DNA of 47,983 nt, from the NCBI GenBank assembly GCA_902596775.1, contig CACJVE010000014.1, forward strand, positions 1-47,983. Reading direction: 5' to 3'. The notes beneath the pieces were generated by a model. The model ran no database searches. It saw only the letters and a program-made list of their open reading frames with translations, and was not told the DNA's origin. Below are positions 9,117-15,800 of this stretch, piece by piece. Every line of letters starts with the position of its first letter. Within the stretch, counting starts at the first letter, position 1. The position numbers and the translations under genes are program-made. The DNA comes from an uncultured SAR92 cluster bacterium. Its GTDB lineage: Bacteria > Pseudomonadota > Gammaproteobacteria > Pseudomonadales > Porticoccaceae.

Positions 9117-9132
9117 CTGTACATTTATACAG
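9117..9132 (+). promoter_or_regulatory. LexA (SOS) box of imuAB
   Basis: CTGT-ACATTTAT-ACAG is a perfect match to the CTGT-N8-ACAG LexA operator known from Enterobacteria and other Gammaproteobacteria, with TA flanks on the 5' side and TA on the 3' side. It overlaps the predicted transcription start and ends 6 bases before the imuA ATG. A second perfect box precedes dnaE2. Confidence 0.88.
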
Positions 9133-9138
9133 TATACT

Positions 9139-9876
9139 ATGGCTCATAAATTCTTAATAGAGAACCTGTTAGCACGCTCTGACACATGGATTGGCAATAA
9201 CCATTCGAGTTGTAAAGAAGTAGTATCTACTGGAAATTTAATCCTTGATGAATTCTTATTGGGCGGTTGGCCAATTTCATCATTAACTGAATTAATAATT
9301 AAAAAAGAAGGATTAGGAGAATTAAGCCTTATTATGCAGACTGTTAAAAAATATACTGATAGAAATCATTTGTGTATATGGTTAAATCCGCCTTATGAAC
9401 CCTATCCTCCAGCTTTGGCTAATGCAGAAGTTGCCTTGAACAATCTACTTATAATCAATACAAGCAGCGTTAAAGAGTGGTTATGGGTAGCAGAACAGTC
9501 AATTCGTGATAATGCATTATTATTACTCTGGAATAGAAATCAAAATATTAATTATCAAATGCTTAGGAAACTTCAATTAGCTGCAAGTGAGACTATTTTG
9601 CCTGTATTTTTATTTAATTCTCCCAAAGCAACTAGAGATTCATCGCCTGCCTTTTTAAGAATCATAATTGATTCTTCTCAAACAAAAAAGCTGCTACTAA
9701 CATTAAAAAAATTAAGAGGGAAAGCTCCTGGGCAGCAATTAATAATGCCTTCAATGATCAATATAAGTGATCGAATAGAAGTAAATAAAATGCTAGTTAA
9801 CAGAAATCAACCCACACACTGTGATTTTAATTTTATCTTAGAAAAATCAAAATCGAGCCAAGAAATATATAATTAA
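9139..9876 (+). CDS. imuA: ImuA, SOS mutagenesis accessory protein
   Basis: A 245-residue RecA/SulA-like protein of the ImuA family. The start MAHKFLIENLLARSDTWIGN fits the family, followed by VSTGNLILDEFLLGGWPISSLTELI, which resembles the RecA-like core but lacks a Walker A motif. GLGELSLIMQ stands where RecA would bind nucleotide. ImuA works with ImuB and DnaE2 (ImuC) in damage-induced translesion synthesis (family knowledge). The gene is directly under a perfect LexA box and is followed by imuB after 6 bases. The sequence is markedly AT-rich with many AAA and ATT codons. The pairing with imuB makes the call firm although ImuA is poorly conserved. Confidence 0.88.
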   Translation: MAHKFLIENLLARSDTWIGNNHSSCKEVVSTGNLILDEFLLGGWPISSLTELIIKKEGLGELSLIMQTVKKYTDRNHLCIWLNPPYEPYPPALANAEVALNNLLIINTSSVKEWLWVAEQSIRDNALLLLWNRNQNINYQMLRKLQLAASETILPVFLFNSPKATRDSSPAFLRIIIDSSQTKKLLLTLKKLRGKAPGQQLIMPSMINISDRIEVNKMLVNRNQPTHCDFNFILEKSKSSQEIYN

Positions 9877-9882
9877 AAATTA

Positions 9883-11346
9883 ATGATCTTGCAGAGCAAA
9901 TCCAAAGAAATATGGATGTACATAGCATTTCCTAAATTATCACTTGAAGCAGTTACTATAAATGCCTCAGAGAAATTTATAAGTCATCCTTTAGTAATAG
10001 TTGATACAAATAAACATAGGAAAAAAATAATTGCATACAATAACTCAGCATATAAATATGGAATTGATAAGTCTGTATCTCTATCGACTGCATTAGCAAT
10101 ATGCCCACACCTGAATGTTAATCAAAAAGATCCCCTGCAAGAAAGAAATTTACTCAATAGTCTGGCTATTATTAGCTATCAATTTACTCCAAATATAGCA
10201 ATTGAAAATAACGGACTCTATTTAGAAATATTCTCCTGTGAAAAACTTTTCAAAAGTTATGAAAATTTACTGTACTTGTTGAATGAAAAAATGTCTCAGC
10301 ATGGAGTATTTGCAATTAATGGTTTTGGCAAAAATCCTTTGACTGCGAAGATACTATGCAAAAATAGATTTCAAAAAAAAATACCAAATTTAAATAATAC
10401 TCTTGAAGAATTTAAAAATGTGCCTATTAGGAGACTAACTGGTAATTTGAAACAAAGAAGAATTTTCACTCAACTGGGTTTTCAAAGCATCGGGGATCTG
10501 ATAAATGTACCAATATCGTCACTAAGCCAAAGATTTGATAAGGATTTGATTTCTAATCTGGAGATACTTTTATATCGAAAAAAACAATTATTAACTAATT
10601 TTAAACCACCCAGGAGTTTTCAGGAAGAAATCCTATATATTCATGGATTAACAGACAAAAAAAGCTTAATTTTTCCAATGAAATCCTTACTAAAAAGACT
10701 AGATGATTATTTAACTGCTTTACAATGCAAATGTTTTCAGGTCACTTGGCACTTTAGAGCATCATCAGGGCAGTCCATAGCAATGGAAATTAAACTATCG
10801 AAAAGTAAAAGTGATTCGAGTTACATGCTAAAGCTAAGTCAACTTAAATTAGAAAATATAGATTTGCCAGAAATAATAGAAAAAGTTTCTCTTTGTTGTG
10901 ATGCATTAGTTGAAAATATAAAAACTAATAATCAGTTATTTCAAGATACTAAAAATAAACTTCAAAATAATTACAAATTAATAGATAAAATTATTGCAAA
11001 GATTGGAGAAAAAACATTATTTAAATTGTTAATAAAAAATGAGCATGCTCCAAGAAAAGCAGGCGTTATTGAAAACACCAAGGAAGAACATTTTTTTAAT
11101 CAAGGAAGGACAGAAAACAAAAGACCTATCTGGCTACTAAAAAAACCTAATCCAATTAAATTTCAAAATGGCCAATTATACTTAAACAGCTATATGAGAA
11201 TATTAAGTGGACCAGAGAGGATATGTGATAACTGGTGGGAAAATAATCAACAATTTGACTACTATATTGCACAGGACGAAGACGGAGTTAATTATTGGAT
11301 TTATAGATCTGGCGATAATTGGTTCGTCCATGGATTATTCTCTTAA
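9883..11346 (+). CDS. imuB: ImuB, catalytically inactive Y-family polymerase
   Basis: A 487-residue Y-family (DinB/UmuC-like) protein. The first palm motif reads WMYIAFPKLSLEA where active polymerases have DxDxFF, and the second reads GLYLEIFS where active enzymes have SxDE, so the metal-binding acidic residues are not conserved, as expected for ImuB. A little-finger region follows, then QLF at 351-353, just before LIDKIIAKIG, which may be a weak beta-clamp-binding motif. The C terminus (RILSGPERICDNWWE, then YYIAQDEDGVNYWIYR) is the typical ImuB tail. ImuB bridges ImuA, DnaE2 and the clamp (family knowledge). It is co-transcribed with imuA, and dnaE2 is separated by about 8 kb. Confidence 0.92.
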   Translation: MILQSKSKEIWMYIAFPKLSLEAVTINASEKFISHPLVIVDTNKHRKKIIAYNNSAYKYGIDKSVSLSTALAICPHLNVNQKDPLQERNLLNSLAIISYQFTPNIAIENNGLYLEIFSCEKLFKSYENLLYLLNEKMSQHGVFAINGFGKNPLTAKILCKNRFQKKIPNLNNTLEEFKNVPIRRLTGNLKQRRIFTQLGFQSIGDLINVPISSLSQRFDKDLISNLEILLYRKKQLLTNFKPPRSFQEEILYIHGLTDKKSLIFPMKSLLKRLDDYLTALQCKCFQVTWHFRASSGQSIAMEIKLSKSKSDSSYMLKLSQLKLENIDLPEIIEKVSLCCDALVENIKTNNQLFQDTKNKLQNNYKLIDKIIAKIGEKTLFKLLIKNEHAPRKAGVIENTKEEHFFNQGRTENKRPIWLLKKPNPIKFQNGQLYLNSYMRILSGPERICDNWWENNQQFDYYIAQDEDGVNYWIYRSGDNWFVHGLFS

Positions 11347-11390
11347 TCAAGCATTTCGTTCATTCTAACTTTGCTAATAATCATCATTCA

Positions 11391-11419
11391 TTAGCAATCT
11401 ACCTAAAACTTGATATAGT
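11391..11419 (+). promoter_or_regulatory. candidate sigma-70 promoter of the lipoprotein gene
   Basis: TTAGCA (11391-11396), a 17-base spacer and TATAGT (11414-11419), about 35 bases before the ATG at 11454. The -10 is good and the -35 matches four of six consensus bases. Confidence 0.45.
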
Positions 11420-11453
11420 CTTAAACAACTTACATCAACTAAAGGAGTATTTT

Positions 11454-12317
11454 ATGAAACTGTACCATTTTGCATGTTTAAGTTCTTTATCACTTCTAAT
11501 CGCCTGTGCGTCAGAGAAAGACCAATCAAACCAAGAAGTTGCAATCGAAGAAAATTCTGAACCAACCATGAGTGAAGTAGCAGAAGCTAATCCAAGTTAT
11601 TGGGGCTATATTGACTATTTGTGGGCACGTAATGGTGAAAATTTCACGCAAGAAAAATTCTCTGCATATGTTCAAGATTGGAGAGTTGAAGCAGATGCCA
11701 CAGATGTGGCTTATACAAGCTTTGGTTATGTTCCAGTCGAGCCTGATGAGAGGTTCGATGGCGTTTGGGCTGTATCTTGGAAAAGCAAAGCTCTCCGAGA
11801 TCAAGCGTGGGAAAAATGGCTTTCAAATAATTCAACAGAAAAATTAGCCGAAAAATATGGAGATATTATTACTCTTGGTGGAGAAAACTACGAGGATGTC
11901 TACGGCTTTTATGCATTTAGACCAAGGGAAATGGCCAATCCTTGGGTTTCCCAGATAGGGCCTGAACAAACACCCTACAACGTTGATATTCGTTTTTGTA
12001 ATTTTAATGAGAATATGGGTTTTGATGACTTGAGAGAAGTCATAAACGCAGACTTTTATCCATGGCTTGATAATTATGAATTGAGCAATCCAGATGACTC
12101 TTACAATTTCAGTATTGAAGTTCCAACAAGAGAAGACGCCACATTTGACTACTTGTGGAAAAATATACACAAAACAGCTGAGCAAGCAGATCGAGGAAAC
12201 AGTGCTTGGGTTGAATCGGGTTTAGAGATTCAAGGCAAATTTGACTCAGTCTCGACATGTGAACCTTCAAATGGATTCAATCGTTTTGCAGGGTATATGA
12301 TAAAAGAAGAGGCTTGA
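11454..12317 (+). CDS. lipoprotein of unknown function
   Basis: A 287-residue protein with a lipoprotein signal: a hydrophobic stretch ending in LSLLIAC, with the lipidated Cys at residue 18. The chosen ATG at 11454 has AAAGGAG 7 bases upstream; the open frame extends further up (to 11319) but that would bury the signal peptide. The mature protein is acidic and rich in Trp and Tyr. The two halves look loosely alike: FDGVWAVSWKSK followed by a helix with Trp, and FDYLWKNIHKT followed by a helix with Trp, suggesting a duplicated alpha/beta domain (inference). I recognise no family. It has its own promoter and a strong terminator, so it is probably monocistronic. An envelope location is likely. 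Confidence 0.8.
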   Translation: MKLYHFACLSSLSLLIACASEKDQSNQEVAIEENSEPTMSEVAEANPSYWGYIDYLWARNGENFTQEKFSAYVQDWRVEADATDVAYTSFGYVPVEPDERFDGVWAVSWKSKALRDQAWEKWLSNNSTEKLAEKYGDIITLGGENYEDVYGFYAFRPREMANPWVSQIGPEQTPYNVDIRFCNFNENMGFDDLREVINADFYPWLDNYELSNPDDSYNFSIEVPTREDATFDYLWKNIHKTAEQADRGNSAWVESGLEIQGKFDSVSTCEPSNGFNRFAGYMIKEEA

Positions 12318-12326
12318 TAAACTAGT

Positions 12327-12366
12327 ATTTTGCATCAGAGATGTCAGGATATCCCTGATGCAAAAT
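12327..12366 (+). terminator. hairpin terminator after the lipoprotein gene
   Basis: A perfect 12-base stem, ATTTTGCATCAG (12327-12338) with CTGATGCAAAAT (12355-12366), around a 16-base loop, starting 9 bases after the stop codon. The A/T-rich ends of the stem are typical of a terminator usable in both directions. Confidence 0.7.
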
Positions 12367-12483
12367 AAATTATAAAAGTAGCAATTCCAGAGAGAATAAC
12401 CTGTTGCGTTTTTGAAATTTTCATAAAACCACCGGCGACTTTGGACATGCTCAGCAGGCAGATAACAAAAAAGAGAGGATTGA

Positions 12484-12969
12484 ATGGCCGCGGACAAGTT
12501 CCCTATTGAGGGCAGCCATATTATGATGTTTGCCCGCTCTATCGCTGACGATAACCAGATTTATTACGATGCAGATTATGCGGAAAAAACCAATTTGAGT
12601 CGCGTTATCGCACCACCAACTTTCGTGCAGTCATCGGCACAATTCGATCCGAATTACGTCTTGCGCCCCCGGATGGGTGAAGCTTGGTTCGGTTCAGGCA
12701 AAGAAGCGACAAGCATCAAAAAGAAAGAGTTATCAGTTGCCAGTGGTGGTCTTCACGCTGAACAACATTTCGAGTATCACCGACACATTGGTCCTGGAGA
12801 TATTCTTACAGCAGAAGTGAAGCCAGGTAAGACTTGGGAAAGGGAAGGCAAGCGCTCTGGTAAGTTAGTCTTTAATGAAACCATCACCGAATACCGTGAT
12901 CAAAACGGTGAATTAGCAATTACAGCGCGTGGTGTCGGTGTTCGAACTGAGCGTCCGGTTGATCAATAG
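12484..12969 (+). CDS. MaoC-like dehydratase/hydratase, large hotdog subunit
   Basis: A 161-residue single-hotdog protein of the FAS1/MaoC N-terminal dehydratase type (HadA/ChsH1-like). It shows MMFARSIADDNQIYYDADYA near the N terminus, VIAPPTFVQS at about 45-54, and a central hotdog strand region ending in ITARGVGVRTERPV. It lies 8 bases upstream of a second hotdog gene. Such pairs form heteromeric (R)-specific enoyl hydratases or dehydratases in which the second subunit carries the catalytic Asp/His (family knowledge). AGAGAGGA precedes the ATG. Base composition is visibly richer in G/C than the flanking imuB and dnaE2. A role in hydrating enoyl-CoA made by the ACADs is plausible but inferred. 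Confidence 0.85.
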   Translation: MAADKFPIEGSHIMMFARSIADDNQIYYDADYAEKTNLSRVIAPPTFVQSSAQFDPNYVLRPRMGEAWFGSGKEATSIKKKELSVASGGLHAEQHFEYHRHIGPGDILTAEVKPGKTWEREGKRSGKLVFNETITEYRDQNGELAITARGVGVRTERPVDQ

Positions 12970-12977
12970 GAGATTAA

Positions 12978-13385
12978 ATGGCACTTTATGCTAGTAATTT
13001 AAAGGCGGGCGACACCTATACAGAGTGTTTAATTGAAGATCTTTCGCGCACGCAAATTGTTATGTATGCGGGCGCATCCGGAGATTATAATCCACTGCAT
13101 ACTGATGAAAAATTCACTAGGGAAGTTGCGGGTTATCCCTCGGTTTTTGCCCACGGCATGTTAACGATGGGTATGACTGGACGCATGCTCACTAACTATG
13201 TTGGTGATGGCAGACTGACCAAATATGGCGTGCGCTTCACTAGTCAGGTTTGGCCTGGCGACACACTGAATTCTACTGCGACAGTTATTGATGTTTCCGA
13301 TAGTGTTGTTAATCTAAAAGTTGTAACAACGAATCAAGATGGTGCAGTTGTGCTCTCTGGATACGCTGCAGCTAGAGTGGAGTGA
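12978..13385 (+). CDS. MaoC-like dehydratase/hydratase, catalytic hotdog subunit
   Basis: A 135-residue MaoC-family protein with the hydratase-2 motif YAGASGDYNPLHTDEKFTR (about 31-49), holding the Asp and His of the active site, followed by VFAHGMLTMGMTGRML and FTSQVWPGDTL. It corresponds to the HadB/ChsH2-type catalytic partner of the preceding subunit. AGGAG precedes the ATG by a few bases and the intergenic gap is 8 bases, so the pair is an operon. Likely reaction: reversible hydration of a trans-2-enoyl-CoA (or ACP) to the (R)-3-hydroxyacyl form. The 3' end is followed by about 220 bases of regulatory DNA for the solute operon. Confidence 0.9.
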   Translation: MALYASNLKAGDTYTECLIEDLSRTQIVMYAGASGDYNPLHTDEKFTREVAGYPSVFAHGMLTMGMTGRMLTNYVGDGRLTKYGVRFTSQVWPGDTLNSTATVIDVSDSVVNLKVVTTNQDGAVVLSGYAAARVE

Positions 13386-13513
13386 GCTTCACGCAGACAA
13401 ATAAGAGAAGCAAAAATTAAGATAACTATCCTATATTGAGTAACTTTGTTCTTTCAATTATTAGTCTCTAACAAATGCAAATATAACCCTAATAATCATT
13501 TTTAAATGCAGAT

Positions 13514-13529
13514 TGGCACATATCATGCA
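13514..13529 (+). promoter_or_regulatory. candidate sigma-54 (RpoN) promoter
   Basis: TGGCACATATCATGCA matches the -24/-12 consensus TGGCACRNNNNTTGCW at every fixed position except the first T of TTGC. GG (13515-13516) and GC (13527-13528) have the required spacing. It lies in the gap before the glucosylglycerate operon, about 160 bases before gpgP. No activator site was identified with confidence. Confidence 0.55.
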
Positions 13530-13606
13530 TCGTTTCTGACAATGAAGTGAACTTGGGTTTGCAGGATTGAGAAATGCCCTTATTTGCCTCCATACAGAGA
13601 AATTGA

Positions 13607-13684
13607 ATGACTAAGCAAAATAATTTGACACAAAACGCACCGTTACTGTGCATAAATGTAGCTGGAACTTCAAACTTTGAGTAA
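13607..13684 (+). CDS. possible 25-residue leader ORF before gpgP
   Basis: ATG at 13607 opens a 25-codon frame (MTKQNNLTQNAPLLC, then INVAGTSNFE) that stops with TAA at 13682-13684, overlapping the TTG start of gpgP (13677) by 8 bases. A weak purine stretch, AGAGA, precedes the ATG. The overlap would allow translational coupling to the poorly initiated TTG start. No homologue is known to me, and a chance ORF of this size is quite possible. Confidence 0.3.
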   Translation: MTKQNNLTQNAPLLCINVAGTSNFE

Positions 13685-14522
13685 AAAACGAATACAAAGA
13701 ATTATCTTAACTGATCTCGACGGAAGCTTGCTTGATCATGAAACATATTCATATGGGCATGCGAAAGATCTTCTTTTAATGTTAGAAAAAATAGGGATTC
13801 CAGTCATACCAGTCACGAGTAAGACATATAGTGAAGTCGTGAAATTAAAGAAGGAGTTAAATAATAAACATCCCTTTATAACTGAAAATGGTGGCGGAAT
13901 ATATATACCAAAATCATATTTCAAACAGATCGAGCTCAACTGGAAGATCAAAAATGATTATTTTTTTATATCCGATAGCCATAGCAGGGATTTCCTAGTC
14001 GAAGCGATACAAAGCCATGCTCACGAATTTCTAGCCGAGTTTAAGACGTTTCATGCTATTAACGATATTGAGGGAATAGGCTCGATAGCAAAGGCAACTG
14101 GTCAATGCTTAGAGGATGCTCAACTTGCGAGTGAAAGAGAGTTCAGTGAAGTTGTGATCTGGTTGAGTACAGAAAAGCGCAAGAAAATGTTTATAGACTG
14201 TCTACAAAAGCATGGTCTTCTTGTCCAACAAGGTGGGCGGTTCTTAAATATTACTGGCCAGTCAACGAAGGGTCGGGCTGTACAAAAATTGATCGAGATT
14301 TATTGTGCGCAAACAAACATTGATAGCTGTGACTCTCTTGCCATTGGTGATAGTCACAACGATATATCGATGCTCGAGATTGCTGATCAGGCTCTAATAA
14401 TAAAGCCACTAAAGAGAAAGCCGCTAAAGATAAATAGAAAAGCCAAAGTAAGTATTAGCCAAGAAATAGGGACAAGAGGATGGGTCTCAGGTGTCACTGA
14501 TTGGCTCCAAAACTTTAATTAA
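13677..14522 (+). CDS. gpgP: glucosyl/mannosyl-3-phosphoglycerate phosphatase (HAD-IIB)
   Basis: A 281-residue HAD phosphatase of the MpgP/YedP group. Motif I is LTDLDGSLLDHETY with the nucleophile Asp13 and the general acid Asp15. VTSKT supplies motif II, and AIGDSHNDISML near 222-233 supplies motif IV. It removes the phosphate from glucosyl- (or mannosyl-) 3-phosphoglycerate to give the sugar glycerate. The next gene, a glucosyl-3-phosphoglycerate synthase, supports the glucosyl version; MpgP-like enzymes fill that role in some bacteria. The start is TTG: no ATG occurs in frame before the DLDG motif and a TAG lies 18 bases upstream, so translation may depend on the overlapping short ORF. 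It is followed after 15 bases by gpgS. Confidence 0.85.
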   Translation: MSKKRIQRIILTDLDGSLLDHETYSYGHAKDLLLMLEKIGIPVIPVTSKTYSEVVKLKKELNNKHPFITENGGGIYIPKSYFKQIELNWKIKNDYFFISDSHSRDFLVEAIQSHAHEFLAEFKTFHAINDIEGIGSIAKATGQCLEDAQLASEREFSEVVIWLSTEKRKKMFIDCLQKHGLLVQQGGRFLNITGQSTKGRAVQKLIEIYCAQTNIDSCDSLAIGDSHNDISMLEIADQALIIKPLKRKPLKINRKAKVSISQEIGTRGWVSGVTDWLQNFN

Positions 14523-14537
14523 TCAGAGGACTAAGTA

Positions 14538-15800
14538 ATGGGAGATTTTTACCAGAACGGGATTATTACAACACTTCATAACTTAGGGCAAAGACCTATA
14601 TTGGAAATGCATCAAGACTTGCTTAAGTTCTCGAGAACTCGCCCTTTAGGTCTTATATTGCCTGCCCTTTTTACTGAATTAGAGGGCAAAGCATTGCCAC
14701 TAATATTGAATGAGTTAAAGACAGTCCCCTATTTAAACCAAATAGTGATTGGATTAGACAGAGCTGATGAGGATCAATATAGGCATGCATTGAATTTCTT
14801 TTCTGAACTACCTCAACATTTTCGAATTCTTTGGAATGATGGACCTCGCTTAAAAGCTATAGATAAGCAGCTTGAAAAGCTTGATTTAGCTCCTAAAGAA
14901 TATGGTAAAGGTAGGAATGTCTGGTATTGTATGGGCTATGTGCTAGCCTCCAAAAAAGCAGAATCAGTAGCCCTTCATGACTGTGACATCACAACTTATA
15001 CCAAAGAGTTACTTGCTCGGCTTATCTATCCGGTTGCAAATCCTCAGTTCAACTATGAATTTTGCAAGGGTTATTATGCAAGAGTTGCTAATGGAAAAAT
15101 TAACGGCAGAGTTTCGAGACTCTTAGTCTCACCTTTAATTCAAGCATTGAAGGCAAATCTAGGTCAAATGGATTACTTAGATTATATGGACAGTTTTAGA
15201 TACCCACTAGCAGGAGAGTTTTCATTTCGCAGGGATGTTCTGAATGATATAAGAATACCAAGCGACTGGGGACTTGAAGTGGGAGTTCTATCAGAGATGT
15301 ATAGAAACTATGCCAATAATAGATTGTGTCAAGTGGATATAGCTGATAACTATGATCACAAGCATCAAACACTATCAGCTAACGATGACACAAAAGGTTT
15401 GTCAAAAATGTCAATAGATATTGCGAAAGGAATGTTCAGAAAGCTTGCCACTCAAGGCGTAATATTCAGCCAGGAAACATTCAGATCCATCAAAGCGACG
15501 TATTTCAGAAAGGCTCTTGATGTGATCGAAAACTGCCATAACGATGCCATTATGAATGGTCTTAGATTAGATGTTCATGAAGAAGAAAAAGCAGTGGAAA
15601 CGTTCGCTCAAAATATTATTAAGGCAGGCGAGATTTTTACGGCCGTTCCAATGGAGCGCCCGTTTATGCCCAGCTGGAATAGGGTTGTCAGTGCTATTCC
15701 TGATATATATGACCAACTTATTGAGGCGGTAGAGAATGATTCTCGAGAATTCCAGATAAGCCAGTCAGTGGTGAAACCCTTAAAAAGAGCACCAAGGTGA
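14538..15800 (+). CDS. gpgS: glucosyl-3-phosphoglycerate synthase (GT family)
   Basis: A 420-residue retaining glycosyltransferase of the GpgS/MGS type. LGLILPALFTELEG starts the nucleotide-sugar-binding domain, GRNVWYCMGYVLAS lies in the middle, and the metal-binding DxD appears as ALHDCDITTY near residues 149-158. FSFRRDVLNDIRIPSDWGLEVG is split over the acceptor site region. It transfers glucose from an NDP-glucose to 3-phosphoglycerate in the cytoplasm, the first step of glucosylglycerate synthesis (family knowledge). The donor (ADP-, UDP- or GDP-sugar) cannot be decided here. GGA lies before the ATG, and the gene sits between phosphatase and phosphorylase genes in one operon, overlapping the latter by 4 bases. 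Confidence 0.88.
   Translation: MGDFYQNGIITTLHNLGQRPILEMHQDLLKFSRTRPLGLILPALFTELEGKALPLILNELKTVPYLNQIVIGLDRADEDQYRHALNFFSELPQHFRILWNDGPRLKAIDKQLEKLDLAPKEYGKGRNVWYCMGYVLASKKAESVALHDCDITTYTKELLARLIYPVANPQFNYEFCKGYYARVANGKINGRVSRLLVSPLIQALKANLGQMDYLDYMDSFRYPLAGEFSFRRDVLNDIRIPSDWGLEVGVLSEMYRNYANNRLCQVDIADNYDHKHQTLSANDDTKGLSKMSIDIAKGMFRKLATQGVIFSQETFRSIKATYFRKALDVIENCHNDAIMNGLRLDVHEEEKAVETFAQNIIKAGEIFTAVPMERPFMPSWNRVVSAIPDIYDQLIEAVENDSREFQISQSVVKPLKRAPR

Noticed and set aside
9133-9138. TATACT directly before the imuA ATG as a -10 element
   Set aside because: Transcription would then start inside the gene; the TTGACA-17-TATTAT promoter just upstream is a much better match.
11319-11453. A longer N terminus for the lipoprotein gene overlapping the imuB end
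   Set aside because: The ATG at 11454 has a strong AAAGGAG and begins a proper lipoprotein signal peptide; the extension would hide it.
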